A stretch of DNA of 64,000 bases from an uncultured bacterium (GCA_905214545.1 CAJMMO010000001.1:310001-374000), one strand, 5' to 3'. Positions 42,074 to 51,478 are shown, counted from the first letter of the stretch. The notes: generated by a model not told the origin, from the sequence alone. Numbers and translations: made by a program.

Positions 42074-45000
42074 TTAATCAGTGAAATTAACGCGTTTCAG
42101 CTTATTTAAGATAAACTGCAGGCGCTCGCCGTCATAGCGGTCGGTCCGTGTCTGGACCTGGAGCAGGTAGATCTGGTCGACGACCAAGTCTTCGGCCAGC
42201 CGGGCGTAAGTCCCTGGAAAAACGGTGAGTTCGGCTTGGCTCAAGCCATCGCTGAAGCTGGCAAAGGCCATCGTCTGCCCCTTCTTCGTCTTGACCTTCT
42301 TCAGCCGCAAGAGCTGGCCGACGGCCACGCCCTGCTCGTTGACCGCAAACTGGTCAAAGCTCTTGGCCTTAAAGCGGGTGGCGTACTTTCTGACGGCCTC
42401 TAAGGCGGTCATCGTGGTGGCAAAGCCCAGCACCTCTTTTTCCTGGGCGGCCTTTTCGGCTTTGGTGAGATGCGGCGTGTCTTCGGGCTTAGCCGGCAGC
42501 AGGGCCTCAAACAGGGTCTGGTTGCCGCCTGCCATCTTGATGCTTTCGATCTCTTGTTCGGCGATGGCTAACAGCTCGAGCCGGTTTTGCTTGAAGGAGT
42601 CAAAGCAGCCCGCCTTGATTAGGCTCTTGACGGCTTCCTTGCTTAAAAACTTGGGATCGCTTTTCAGCAAAAAGTCGCTGAAGCTCTTGTAGGGCTGTTT
42701 TTTGATGATCTGCTCGCTGAAGTCGCGGCGCAGGCCCTTGATGGCCCCGATGCCGACCAGGATCTGCTTGCCGGCCAGCCGGTAGTCCAGACCGCTTTTG
42801 TTGATGTCGGGGTGCAGGACGCGCAAGCCGGCCTCGTGCAAGGCGGCCAGGTAGCGGGCAATCTTTTCCTTGTCAGCGCCGTTAGAATTGAGCAGCGCCG
42901 TGTAAAAGGCGCCTGGGAAGTGGACCTTGAGGTAGGCCAGCCAAAAGGCGACCTCGCTGTAGGCCACGGCGTGCGAGCGGTTGAAGCCGTAGTTGGCGAA
43001 CTGCTCGATGTAGCTGTAGACCTTGTCGGCAACGGCAGCCGAGTGGCCTAGTTTTTGAGCACCCGTGATGAAGCGCTCTTTTTCGTTAGCGATGATCTCT
43101 TCATTTTTCTTAGACATCGCGCGCCGCAAGTTGTCGGCTTCGGCCAGGCTGAAGCCGGCCAAGACCTGCGCCGTCTGCATGACCTGTTCCTGGTAGACCA
43201 AGATGCCGTAGGTCGGCGCCAGGATTTCCCGCAGGCTGGGGTCGGGGTAAGTGATGGCCTCCCTGCCCTGCTTGCGGGCGATAAAGTGCGGGATGTTGTC
43301 CATCGGGCCCGGCCGGTTCAAGGCGTTGACCGCGACGATGTCTTCGAAGTTGTCCGGGTGCAGTTCGCGCAAAACGCGGCGGATGCTTGGCGCCTCAAAT
43401 TGGAAGATGGCCTCGGTGTCGCCGCGCTGAAACAGCGCCAAAGTGGCCTGGTCGTCCAGCGGGATCTGGTTGGGGTCGCTTAAACCGGCTAAATGCAAGG
43501 CCTGGCCCAGCAGGGTCAAGTTGCGCAGGCCTAAGAAGTCGATCTTCAGCAGACCCATTTTTTCGACATTTTCTTTGGTCTGCTGGGTGACGGGGATACC
43601 GAGCGGCCCTGCTTGCAGGCCGACGGTGGCGGCAATAGACTTGTCGCTGATCACCAGGCCGGCTGCGTGGATGGAGTCGTGGCGCGGCCGGTTTTCAAGC
43701 CCGCAGGCGGTCTTAAACAGCAGCTTGTTCAAAGGCGTCTGGTTGACCAAAATCCGCATCTGCTTTGACTGCTTGTAGGCTTCGGGCAGAGTCAGCTTTT
43801 TCTTAGAGTATGGCACGGTCCGGGCAATGCGGCCCAGCTGGACTTGGTTTAAGCCAAAGGCGCGGCCGACGTCGCGCAAGGCCTGCTTGGCGGCCAAGGT
43901 CCCAAAGGTCAGGATCTGGGCGGCGTGGTCCATCCCGTACTTTTTAAACATGTACTTGATGACCTCGTCGCGGCGGTCGTCAGGAAAGTCCAAGTCGATG
44001 TCGGGCATCTGCTGGCGCGCCGGGTTTAAGAAGCGCTCAAACAGCAAGTGGTAAGCCAGCGGGTCGACCTCGGTGATGTGCATGCAGTAAGAAACTAGCG
44101 AGCCGCAGGCTGACCCCCGGCCGGGGCCAGTCGTGATCTTTTGCCGGTGGGCGAAGTTCATGACGTCCCAGACGATCAAGAAGTAGTCGTCAAAGCCCAT
44201 CTGGTGGATGACGCCCAGCTCATAGTCCAGCCGCTTTTGGTAATTCTCCGGGATCTTTTTGCCGGCAAAACGGTCGGCCAGACCTGCTTGGGCCAGGTGG
44301 TGCAGCGCTTCCTGCGAGGTCTTAAACTTGTCCTGCTTAAAGGTCGGCAGCTCCGGCCCGTTCAGCTTGATCGTCACGTTGCAGCTGGCGGCAATCTTGC
44401 CGGTGTTTGCGGCGGCCTCGGGCACGCCCAGCTGCTGGCAGCGTTCCAACAAGTCGGCAGCCGGCCGCAGCCAGTGCGAGCCGGCCTGCTTGCTGACGGT
44501 TTCAGGGTCGGCGATGGTCTGGCCGTCGCGGATCGCCAGCATGGTCCGGCGTAAGAACTGGTCTTCGGGCCGCAGGTAGCGGTTGTCGTCGATGGCGGCC
44601 AGCTGCCCTAAGTCTTTACAAAAAGCGATGTATTCTTCTTGCTCAGGCTGGGCGTAGATGCCTAAATACAGCTCGCTGCCCTCTCCTAGCAAGCCAGTCA
44701 GCTTGTCGACGTACTGGCGGCCTAAGTCGGGCTGGTTATTAAAAAGGCTGTGCAGCTCGGAACAGTCGTTGGCAGGCACAATGACAACCAGGTCTTTGAA
44801 GTACGGTGCCAGCTCGGGCCAAGTCACCTTGGCCGGGTCTGACCCGTTGTCTGTCAGCAAGTTCAGCTTGCTCGTCAGCCGCAGCAGGTTTTGGTAGCCG
44901 GCTAGGCTTTTGGCCAGCAAGACCAGGTCGTATTCCTGGCTGGGGTCGACCAGCCCGTTGGTGCGCAGCTGCATCCCCAGCAAAGGCTTGATGCCCGCTT

Positions 45001-45166
45001 CTTGAGCCTGCTGGTAAAAAGCAACCAGCCCGTAGCTGATGTTGACGTCGGTTAAGGCTGCAGCCGAATAGCCCTGCTCTTTGGCAGCCCGAAGCAAGGC
45101 GGCCGGCTCTGTGGGGCTGGCCAGCAGGCTGAAACAGCTGATATTTTGCAAACTAGCAATCTGCAC
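42074..45166 (-). CDS. dnaE: DNA polymerase III subunit alpha, DnaE type
   Basis: About 1030 residues: PHP domain (first 200), palm with PDIDLDFPDDRRD (near residue 385) and DFLGLRNLTLL (near 540), tandem HhH (near 810) and OB fold near the end. There is no proofreading exonuclease insert, unlike PolC, so this is the DnaE form that extends primers in Firmicutes. I chose GTG at 45166, about 10 bases after AAAGGA. The ATG at 45175 is only 2 bases from that ribosome binding site. The difference is three residues. It is divergent from a DUF2929 gene. Confidence 0.95.
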   Translation of the reverse strand: MQIASLQNISCFSLLASPTEPAALLRAAKEQGYSAAALTDVNISYGLVAFYQQAQEAGIKPLLGMQLRTNGLVDPSQEYDLVLLAKSLAGYQNLLRLTSKLNLLTDNGSDPAKVTWPELAPYFKDLVVIVPANDCSELHSLFNNQPDLGRQYVDKLTGLLGEGSELYLGIYAQPEQEEYIAFCKDLGQLAAIDDNRYLRPEDQFLRRTMLAIRDGQTIADPETVSKQAGSHWLRPAADLLERCQQLGVPEAAANTGKIAASCNVTIKLNGPELPTFKQDKFKTSQEALHHLAQAGLADRFAGKKIPENYQKRLDYELGVIHQMGFDDYFLIVWDVMNFAHRQKITTGPGRGSACGSLVSYCMHITEVDPLAYHLLFERFLNPARQQMPDIDLDFPDDRRDEVIKYMFKKYGMDHAAQILTFGTLAAKQALRDVGRAFGLNQVQLGRIARTVPYSKKKLTLPEAYKQSKQMRILVNQTPLNKLLFKTACGLENRPRHDSIHAAGLVISDKSIAATVGLQAGPLGIPVTQQTKENVEKMGLLKIDFLGLRNLTLLGQALHLAGLSDPNQIPLDDQATLALFQRGDTEAIFQFEAPSIRRVLRELHPDNFEDIVAVNALNRPGPMDNIPHFIARKQGREAITYPDPSLREILAPTYGILVYQEQVMQTAQVLAGFSLAEADNLRRAMSKKNEEIIANEKERFITGAQKLGHSAAVADKVYSYIEQFANYGFNRSHAVAYSEVAFWLAYLKVHFPGAFYTALLNSNGADKEKIARYLAALHEAGLRVLHPDINKSGLDYRLAGKQILVGIGAIKGLRRDFSEQIIKKQPYKSFSDFLLKSDPKFLSKEAVKSLIKAGCFDSFKQNRLELLAIAEQEIESIKMAGGNQTLFEALLPAKPEDTPHLTKAEKAAQEKEVLGFATTMTALEAVRKYATRFKAKSFDQFAVNEQGVAVGQLLRLKKVKTKKGQTMAFASFSDGLSQAELTVFPGTYARLAEDLVVDQIYLLQVQTRTDRYDGERLQFILNKLKRVNFTD

Positions 45167-45271
45167 GTCGATCATTTCCTTTCTATTTATTAAGTATAAC
45201 AAAGTGGACGAGCTGGGTTTGCAATGTAAATTTGCTTTGTGCTAAAATTCAAAACAGAAAGAAGGGGTTTT

Positions 45272-45484
45272 ATGAAGACGGTCATGCGTTTTATCGTGAC
45301 CATGGTCTGGTCCACTGTTTTTTGCCTAATCATCGGTTTTATTGCCTCTTCCTTAACGCAAATGAACTTTAACCTCGTTCAATCAGCAATCATCGGCCCA
45401 ATCTTCGGCTTCTTCTACGCGCTGATCATCCCGACGATTACTGCTCACAGCGTTCAAGATAAAAGCAAGTATTCAAAACTTTAA
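45272..45484 (+). CDS. DUF2929 family small membrane protein (YjzD-like)
   Basis: A 70-residue protein with two hydrophobic helices (about 5-27 and 36-57) joined by a short polar loop, ending in a charged tail. Length, layout and position beside dnaE fit the YjzD/DUF2929 family of Bacillales and lactobacilli, whose role is unknown. The ATG at 45272 has GAAGGGG 4 bases upstream; a longer frame from 45239 would include it. Confidence 0.82.
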   Translation: MKTVMRFIVTMVWSTVFCLIIGFIASSLTQMNFNLVQSAIIGPIFGFFYALIIPTITAHSVQDKSKYSKL

Positions 45485-45496
45485 GTTAGGCTAACC

Positions 45497-45522
45497 AAAG
45501 CTTCCCGCCGGAAGCTTTTTTT
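45497..45522 (+). terminator. Rho-independent terminator after the DUF2929 gene
   Basis: Stem AAGCTTCC/GGAAGCTT with a 4-base loop and T run. Confidence 0.9.
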
Positions 45523-45529
45523 AATGCAA

Positions 45530-45566
45530 AAAAAAGACGAGCTGACAGACAGCCCGTCTTTTTATT
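45530..45566 (-). terminator. Rho-independent terminator of the 5'-nucleotidase gene
   Basis: Stem AGACGaGCTG/CAGCcCGTCT with one mismatch, flanked by A and T runs; it follows the nucleotidase stop by about 10 bases. Confidence 0.85.
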
Positions 45567-45576
45567 TAGCCCTATT

Positions 45577-47142
45577 TTAGTAGAACTTGTAGTTGTGCTT
45601 GGTGTCCACTTCGATGTCGTCTTGTGACAGGAAGGTGCCAAACATTTGCACGTAGTCCTGGTCGGAAGTGCTTTCGATCTTGTCCATGCTGTAGCATGGG
45701 TAGAAGCCGCCGCCGTTAGCACGGTAGTTGTTGACAGCCAGACGGTAGGTTTTGTTGTCGTCAAGCGGCTTGCCGTTTAATTCCAGCTTGGTGATCCGCT
45801 CGCCTTCCGGCTTAGAAGCGTCTACCTCGTAGTGGATTGGGTAAAACAAGTCGAAGTTGAAGAGCATGTTTTGCGGAGTGACATACTTGTCCTTGAACTT
45901 AACCTTGCCGTTTTCGTCCTTAGTGACGTAGGTCGCAGCGTGTTCCATCACTTCACGCAGCTCCTTGCCAGTCAGTTTAACGACACAAAGCTGGTTGGCA
46001 AACGGGTAGTTCAGCAGAACTTGCCGCATGGTTACGTCTTGGGTGAAGCCGTGAGCGGCGTCAGTCATGATCGCGGTTGCTGCAACGTCGGCGTGTGAGA
46101 ACCACAGTTCCATTTGCTGGATCAGGTTGATGAATGGCGCACCGGTCAGACGGTCTTCTAATGGGTGCTCGATTGGAGCAGCTGCTGACATGTGGGCAAT
46201 TGGCTTGTCCAGCCAGACTTGCGTTTCTGCGTCCAGTTCCTTGACTTCGTCAACAACAGCTTGGTCCGGTTCGCTGTCCTTAGTGTCCAGCAGTTCGGCA
46301 GTGGCGTTCTTGATCACTGCCTTGCCATCTGCGTCTTTTTCAATGTCTAAGACAACTTCGCCGATGCAGTCGCCGCGGAAGCCTGGCTGAACGATTGGCG
46401 TGTCCTTTGCAACCAAGGCTGCTCTGTTGTGCTGGTGGCCGGCCAAGATGACGTCGATTTCAGGCAGTTCAGACAGAATCTTGTAGCCTTCGTTTTCGCC
46501 GTTGTGCGGCTGGGTAGCCTTGCCGGTTGCCGGGTCGCTTTCAAAACCGCCGTGGTAAACCAGAGCCAAAACGTCGACTTGCGGACGCAGCTTCTTAACC
46601 AGCGGCTTGATGCCGTCAAAGGCTGAGATGAACTTCAAGCCCTTGATGTGTTCAGCATTTTGCCAGTGCGGTACATACTGGGTGCAGACACCGACGATCC
46701 CGATCTTCAGACCGGCCTTTTCGACGATGGTGTATTGCCGGCCGGCAAAAGGCATCCCGGTTTGTTCGTCCAAGACGTTGTCATTCAGCATCGGAGCCTT
46801 GGTGTGGTCGATGTAGTAAGTCAGGTAGTCCAAACCGTAGTCAAAGTCGTGGTTGCCCAAGACTCTGGCGTCGTAGCCGACCTTGTTAAAGGCTTCGGTG
46901 TAGTGCTCGATGCCCTTAGCGTAGTCTTGCTTGCTGGTGTAGGTCGCAAGCGGGGCCCCTTGCAGCAGGTCGCCGGCGTCAGTCACAACTACGTTGTCAG
47001 CACCGAACTTCTCACGTTCTTTTTGAATCAGGGTGCTTGCTCTGCTCAAGCTGAAAGGAGCAGTGTAGTCGCCCTTCTTTTGGTAGTCTGTTGGCATAAT
47101 GTAGCCATGAATGTCACTAGTATGTAAAAATGCAAGTTTCAT
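45577..47142 (-). CDS. 5'-nucleotidase family metallophosphatase
   Basis: A 521-residue two-domain enzyme. The N-terminal calcineurin-like domain has HTSDIHGY (residues 7-14), DAGDLLQG (near 52), GNHDFDYG (near 93) and LAGHQHNRA (near 215) as metal ligands. The C-terminal substrate domain ends with NNYRANGGGFYPC (near 485). It would release phosphate from nucleotides or nucleotide sugars. The start at 47142 follows AAAGGAGAGAG; it leaves no signal peptide, membrane anchor or LPxTG signal, so the enzyme appears cytoplasmic (YunD-like). A cre-like box lies at its promoter. Confidence 0.92.
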   Translation of the reverse strand: MKLAFLHTSDIHGYIMPTDYQKKGDYTAPFSLSRASTLIQKEREKFGADNVVVTDAGDLLQGAPLATYTSKQDYAKGIEHYTEAFNKVGYDARVLGNHDFDYGLDYLTYYIDHTKAPMLNDNVLDEQTGMPFAGRQYTIVEKAGLKIGIVGVCTQYVPHWQNAEHIKGLKFISAFDGIKPLVKKLRPQVDVLALVYHGGFESDPATGKATQPHNGENEGYKILSELPEIDVILAGHQHNRAALVAKDTPIVQPGFRGDCIGEVVLDIEKDADGKAVIKNATAELLDTKDSEPDQAVVDEVKELDAETQVWLDKPIAHMSAAAPIEHPLEDRLTGAPFINLIQQMELWFSHADVAATAIMTDAAHGFTQDVTMRQVLLNYPFANQLCVVKLTGKELREVMEHAATYVTKDENGKVKFKDKYVTPQNMLFNFDLFYPIHYEVDASKPEGERITKLELNGKPLDDNKTYRLAVNNYRANGGGFYPCYSMDKIESTSDQDYVQMFGTFLSQDDIEVDTKHNYKFY

Positions 47143-47170
47143 TTTGCTCTCTCCTTTACTTGATACGAAC

Positions 47171-47209
47171 ATTATACCTTTTTTCACGGCAATCTGGAAG
47201 CGCTTTCTT
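47171..47209 (-). promoter_or_regulatory. 5'-nucleotidase promoter with cre-like box
   Basis: A consensus -10 TATAAT (minus strand, 47171-47176) has no good -35. AAGAAAGCGCTTCCA (47195-47209) fits the cre consensus WTGNAANCGNWNNCW except for one base and overlies the -35 position. CcpA binding there would compete with RNA polymerase. Confidence 0.55.
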
Positions 47210-47227
47210 GACATTCATAAAAAAAGG

Positions 47228-47260
47228 CAAAAATAAAAAGGCAGCTTAAAAACTGCCTTT
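47228..47260 (-). terminator. Rho-independent terminator of rpmF
   Basis: Stem AAGGCAG/CTGCCTT with an 8-base loop and T run on the minus strand. Confidence 0.85.
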
Positions 47261-47263
47261 TCA

Positions 47264-47449
47264 TTAATTGTTGTTAGCGGTCTTGTTAACCACCTGACGG
47301 CCTTTGTAGTAGCCCTTAGGTGAAACGCGGTGGCTCAGGCGGTATTCGCCAGTAGCTGCGTCATAGTGCATTGCTGGGACACTCAATTTGATGTGGCCGC
47401 GACGCGTACGCTTGCGTTGCTTAGAAGTCTTTCTTGCTGGAACTGCCAT
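47264..47449 (-). CDS. rpmF: 50S ribosomal protein L32
   Basis: A 61-residue protein starting MAVPARKTSKQRKRTRRGH, the L32 signature. The four zinc-ligand cysteines of C+ L32 proteins are absent, so this is the zinc-independent form. AAAGGAG precedes the ATG. It has its own promoter and terminator. Confidence 0.97.
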   Translation of the reverse strand: MAVPARKTSKQRKRTRRGHIKLSVPAMHYDAATGEYRLSHRVSPKGYYKGRQVVNKTANNN

Positions 47450-47512
47450 TAGTAAAATCTCCTTTATTAATTGATAGTCAAATTTAAAAGCACTAAATAC
47501 TCACGCTTATTC

Positions 47513-47541
47513 ATCATACTATTTGTTAATTTACAAATCAA
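47513..47541 (-). promoter_or_regulatory. rpmF promoter
   Basis: Minus-strand TTGATT (47536-47541) and TATGAT (47513-47518) are exactly 17 bases apart, directly after the stop codon of the LapA-domain gene. Confidence 0.75.
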
Positions 47542-47544
47542 TAC

Positions 47545-47760
47545 TTAATGCTTGCGGGCCAATAGCAGCGAGACCAAGGCCCCCAGCAAAAACATGACGA
47601 CTAAGACGATGATCAGCGGCAGCTTGGCTTGGGCAAAACCAAAGTTGATGGCCACCACTTTCGTGTTGAGGACGGCGAAGATGACTAAGAGCAAGATCAT
47701 CACTAGAGAGATGATCAGCTTCGCCTGGTAATTTTTGTTCTTGTCTTTTTCCTGCTTCAT
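47545..47760 (-). CDS. LapA-domain (DUF1049) small membrane protein
   Basis: A 71-residue protein with two membrane helices (about 14-34 and 47-67) around the NTKVVAINFGFAQAKLPLIIV stretch typical of the LapA domain. In Gram-negatives LapA helps lipopolysaccharide assembly; that role cannot apply here and the function is unknown. It starts 9 bases after the dehydrogenase gene and is the last gene of the obg-oatA-rnz-dehydrogenase run. Confidence 0.85.
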   Translation of the reverse strand: MKQEKDKNKNYQAKLIISLVMILLLVIFAVLNTKVVAINFGFAQAKLPLIIVLVVMFLLGALVSLLLARKH

Positions 47761-47769
47761 GCACCAGGC

Positions 47770-48564
47770 CTACTTTCTGCTGGCAAAAGTCAGTGAGGCC
47801 CAGTCCCCGATGGTTGGGAACAAGGCGTAAAGCTTTGCCAAGGCGGCCAGGCTCAAAGGCAGGTTCAGCTCGCGGCGGCTGGTGCCGAAGTAGTGCACCA
47901 CTTCCCAGGCCACGTCGTCAGGGTCTAAGACAAAGCGCTGGACCTTGCTCAGGTACTTGCCGCTTGGGTCGGCAACGTTGAAGAAGTTGGTGTAAACAGG
48001 GCCCGGGTTGACGGTCATGACGTGGACGCCGAACGGCTTGAGTTCCAAGCGCAAGACGTTGGAGAACTGAATTACAGCCGCCTTGCTTGCTGAGTAAGCA
48101 GCGCTTTTGACGGTCGGGATCTTGCCGGCAATCGAGCCGAAGTTGATGATCTGCCCTTCTTTTTGCTCGATCATCTTCTTGCCCAAAAGGCGGGTGAAGT
48201 ACATCAGGCCTAAAACATTGACCTGGAACATGTCAGTTGCTTCCTGCATCTTGGCGTCAAAGAAGTTGTCAAAGCGGCCGAAACCGGCGGCGTTAACCAA
48301 TACATCGACGCGGTCTGACAAGGCGTTGATCTTTTTGACAGCCTCTTCAATCTGGTCGGACTTGCTCATGTCGGTTGGCAAATAGTCGACTTGCGAACCA
48401 GACAGCGAGTGGGCCTCTTTGGCGACCTCAGCCAGCTTGCCTTCGCGTCTGGCCAGGAGAATCAGCCGCGCGCCGCGTTGTGCACTTTGCAGGGCGATCG
48501 CCTTGCCCATGCCGCTCGTGGCACCGGTAATAACAACTGTTTTATCTCTCAATGAATCGCTCAT
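47770..48564 (-). CDS. Short-chain dehydrogenase/reductase
   Basis: A 264-residue classical SDR. The cofactor motif TGATSGMGKA is at residues 14-23, NAAG near 90, a catalytic Ser near 143 and YSASK near 157-161. An Arg-rich turn after beta-2 (LARREGK, near 37) suggests NADP. Substrate unknown. It starts 4 bases after rnz, so it is co-transcribed with that gene. Confidence 0.9.
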   Translation of the reverse strand: MSDSLRDKTVVITGATSGMGKAIALQSAQRGARLILLARREGKLAEVAKEAHSLSGSQVDYLPTDMSKSDQIEEAVKKINALSDRVDVLVNAAGFGRFDNFFDAKMQEATDMFQVNVLGLMYFTRLLGKKMIEQKEGQIINFGSIAGKIPTVKSAAYSASKAAVIQFSNVLRLELKPFGVHVMTVNPGPVYTNFFNVADPSGKYLSKVQRFVLDPDDVAWEVVHYFGTSRRELNLPLSLAALAKLYALFPTIGDWASLTFASRK

Positions 48565-48568
48565 GACT

Positions 48569-49501
48569 CTACCCTTTCATCGGAATCTCATAGCTGGAAA
48601 AGTCCTGCACCAAAGCGGTGTTCGGGAACACCTTGCGTGCCTGCTGTTCCATCTGCCGGCCGGCCGGGCCGGTATAGCGCGCCGAAACGTGGTCTAAGAA
48701 CAAGCGCTTGGCGCCGGCCTTCTTGGCAATCTGGGCCGCCTGCAGGCAGGTTGAGTGGAAGTAGCTCTTGGCGAGCTTTTCCTCGCCTGCCGCAAAGGTC
48801 GACTCGTGGACCAGGACGTCTGCATTTTCGGCCAGCTGGTAAGTATTTTTGGCGGGCCGGGTGTCGCCGATAATCGTGACAATTCTGCCCGGTTTGGCAG
48901 GACCGATGAAGTCTTTGCCGTTCAGGGTGCGGCCGTCCGGCAGCACCACCTTCTTGCCCGCCTTGAGGTCGCCGAGCAGCGGCCCGCGCGGCACACCGGC
49001 GGCTTTGACCTTATCCATCAGAAGCTCGCCGGCGCGGTCTTTTTCAACCACCCGATAGCCGTAGCTTGGGATGCGGTGGTCAAGCTTAGCAGCAAAGACT
49101 TCAAAATGTCCTCCTGCTAAAATTTTACCACCTCCGGAAACGTCTACAAAGCGAACAGGATATGACAGCCGCGTGCGGGAGACGTGCAAGGCGGTCCGCA
49201 CGAACTGCTCCAGCCCCGCCGGCCCGTAGATGGTCAGCGGGCCGACGTCTTCGCCTTGAAAAGAACGCGAAGCAAGCAGGCCCGGCAGGCCGAAGATGTG
49301 GTCGCCGTGGTTGTGCGAGATGAAGATCCGCCGGATTTTGCGGGGACGGATATTGGTCTGCAAAATCTGGTGCTGGGTCGCTTCGCCCGCGTCAAACAGC
49401 CAGATCTCGTTGATCTCCTCCAGCAGCTTCAAAGCCAAACTGGAGACGTTGCGCTTGGTTGATGGCTGCCCGGCTCCTGTTCCTAAAAACTCAATTTCCA
49501 T
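48569..49501 (-). CDS. rnz: Ribonuclease Z
   Basis: A 310-residue metallo-beta-lactamase-fold endonuclease. The zinc motif is SHNHGDHIFGLPG (near 62-74), with LGTGAGQPS near the start and further His/Asp ligands (DTRPA, HESTF, LDHVSARY). It trims 3' ends of tRNA precursors. Length is typical of the short bacterial form. It follows the acyltransferase by 15 bases. Confidence 0.95.
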   Translation of the reverse strand: MEIEFLGTGAGQPSTKRNVSSLALKLLEEINEIWLFDAGEATQHQILQTNIRPRKIRRIFISHNHGDHIFGLPGLLASRSFQGEDVGPLTIYGPAGLEQFVRTALHVSRTRLSYPVRFVDVSGGGKILAGGHFEVFAAKLDHRIPSYGYRVVEKDRAGELLMDKVKAAGVPRGPLLGDLKAGKKVVLPDGRTLNGKDFIGPAKPGRIVTIIGDTRPAKNTYQLAENADVLVHESTFAAGEEKLAKSYFHSTCLQAAQIAKKAGAKRLFLDHVSARYTGPAGRQMEQQARKVFPNTALVQDFSSYEIPMKG

Positions 49502-49516
49502 AAAAATCCCCTGCTC

Positions 49517-51451
49517 TTACTTATTCAATAGATACTCGGCAATCTCTTTGCCGATGAAGGCCGCGTAGCTCTTCGACCCTTCCGTGTTCAGGTGCGTGCC
49601 GTCGCCGTAGAACCAGCCTGGGTGTGCGCCTGCCTCTTTGTGCCAGTCGATGACCTTCAAGTTCTTGTACTTGGCCTGGTTCTTGGCCAGCATCGCGTTG
49701 ACCTGGTCTTGCCAAGCCCGGCTTGGGACGTGAGTGTTGAGCCAGAAGACCTGGCGGTTAGGCCCAACGATGTGCATCAGGTGGTCTAAGTCGCGCTGCG
49801 GGAAGGCGCCGTTGGTGCCTAAGCCGATCAGCACGTACTTGCCTAAGACGCCCTGTTTTTTGTATTGCTCCAGAATTGGGAAGGCGGCCACAAGCTGGCG
49901 GGAAACGGCCGCGTCAATCAAGGCCTGCGGCATGACTTTCTTCAAGTTTTCGCTGCTGCCGGCCATGACGGAGTCGCCGACGGCGGTCAGCTGGACGTGC
50001 CGATCGACCTGCAGCTCGACCTGCGAGATGCCGTATTTTTCAAATGACTTGTTGACCGGGTGCTTTTTGGCAGCGGCTTTAGCTCGGCGGTAAATCTTGT
50101 TGCCGTGTTCGGCGGCAGAACTGCCGCCCTGCTTTTTACGCTGGGCCACGATCTGCTGGTTGTCTTTAGCCTGCTTGCGCCGGTTGGCGGCAATAGTCAA
50201 AGCCAGCTTCGAGCGGTTCGGGTTGTCCGCCTTGACGCTTGGCGCCAGGATGATGCCCCAGCTGCCGACCAGCAAGACAAAGGCGGCAATGGCAGCCAGC
50301 GTCCGCTGTTTCAGCAGGCCAGTCTGTTTTGAAAACAGCTGCTGGAAGTAAAGCTTGGTCTTGCGCCAGTTGACATGGCTGAGCGGCCGCTCAATCAGGC
50401 GGTAGGACAGCTCGGCGATGATTAAAATCAAGGCAACTTCAATGAAGCGGTACAACAAGACGTGGTCGGCCAGGTCCTTGACCTTGTCTTCAAAAAAGAT
50501 CATGACCGGGAACTGGTACAGGTAGATCCCGTAACTGCGCGAGCCGATCCAGTTGAAGACCGGGTTAGTCAGCCACTTGTTCCAATGGCTGCCCGGGTGG
50601 GCAATGACGGCGCTGGCCACCATCGTGAGCAGCGAGAACAGGAAGATCCCGCCGCGGTAGGCAAAGTCTCTTTGCGGGTCCAGCCAGTGGCTGCAGACCA
50701 TCGCCAGCATCCCCAGCAGGCTGACGCCGCCGGCAATGTCCAAGATCGTCGTGCTGGACTTGGAGACGGTTTGCCGCAGGCGCTTAATCGGCCATAAAAA
50801 GGCTAAGAGCGCGCCTAAGCCTAAAGCAAAAAAGCGTGTGTCGCTGCCGTAGTAAATCCGGCTGGTGTCTTGGCCAGGTCTGAACAAAACAGCCATTTCG
50901 ATCGCAGAGGCAATTGTCAAAAGCGCAATCACCCAAGCGCGCTGTTTGTCTTTTTTCAAAAAACGATATAAAAGCCAAATGACTAAAGGCCAGAGCACGT
51001 AGAACTGCATCTCGATGGACATGGTCCACAAGTGCACGAACGGCGACTCGTTGGCCGCAAAGCGTTCAAAGTAGCTCTGCCCGTTGCTGATCTGCCAGAA
51101 GTTGTAGACCCCCAGCAGGTTCGTGATCACAATTTGGTTCAGCTTGGCCAGCAAGTTGCGCTGGAACAAGACGATGTAGGCTGCACTGCCCCACAATACA
51201 GCAATAAGCGGCGGGTAGAGTTTTTTCGCCCGCCGCAGGTAAAAGCCCTTGGTGTTGTAAGACCCGGTCTCCTCATACGAGTTGCGCATGTGGTCGGTGA
51301 CCAGGTAGCCCGACAAGACTAGGAAAATCGGCACCCCGAGGTAGCCGCCGATAAACTTGTTGGGATCTAAGTGATATAAAATGACGGCGATGACCGCCAG
51401 GGCCCGCAGCCCCGAATAACCTGTAATAAATCTGTTTTTTGGTTTAGCCAT
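49517..51451 (-). CDS. OatA-like peptidoglycan O-acetyltransferase
   Basis: A 644-residue two-part protein. The N-terminal half is an acyltransferase-3 membrane domain of about 11 helices (residues 10-410), starting with the typical YSGLRALAVIAVILYHL. The C-terminal extracellular SGNH domain has GDSVM (S494), GTNG and DGTHLN (D617, H620) as a complete catalytic set. OatA proteins acetylate N-acetylmuramic acid and give lysozyme resistance. A Lys/Ala-rich linker joins the halves. It lies 27 bases after obg with no terminator between them. Confidence 0.9.
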   Translation of the reverse strand: MAKPKNRFITGYSGLRALAVIAVILYHLDPNKFIGGYLGVPIFLVLSGYLVTDHMRNSYEETGSYNTKGFYLRRAKKLYPPLIAVLWGSAAYIVLFQRNLLAKLNQIVITNLLGVYNFWQISNGQSYFERFAANESPFVHLWTMSIEMQFYVLWPLVIWLLYRFLKKDKQRAWVIALLTIASAIEMAVLFRPGQDTSRIYYGSDTRFFALGLGALLAFLWPIKRLRQTVSKSSTTILDIAGGVSLLGMLAMVCSHWLDPQRDFAYRGGIFLFSLLTMVASAVIAHPGSHWNKWLTNPVFNWIGSRSYGIYLYQFPVMIFFEDKVKDLADHVLLYRFIEVALILIIAELSYRLIERPLSHVNWRKTKLYFQQLFSKQTGLLKQRTLAAIAAFVLLVGSWGIILAPSVKADNPNRSKLALTIAANRRKQAKDNQQIVAQRKKQGGSSAAEHGNKIYRRAKAAAKKHPVNKSFEKYGISQVELQVDRHVQLTAVGDSVMAGSSENLKKVMPQALIDAAVSRQLVAAFPILEQYKKQGVLGKYVLIGLGTNGAFPQRDLDHLMHIVGPNRQVFWLNTHVPSRAWQDQVNAMLAKNQAKYKNLKVIDWHKEAGAHPGWFYGDGTHLNTEGSKSYAAFIGKEIAEYLLNK

Positions 51452-51478
51452 TTTATGCTAAATGATTTCTAACTTCTT

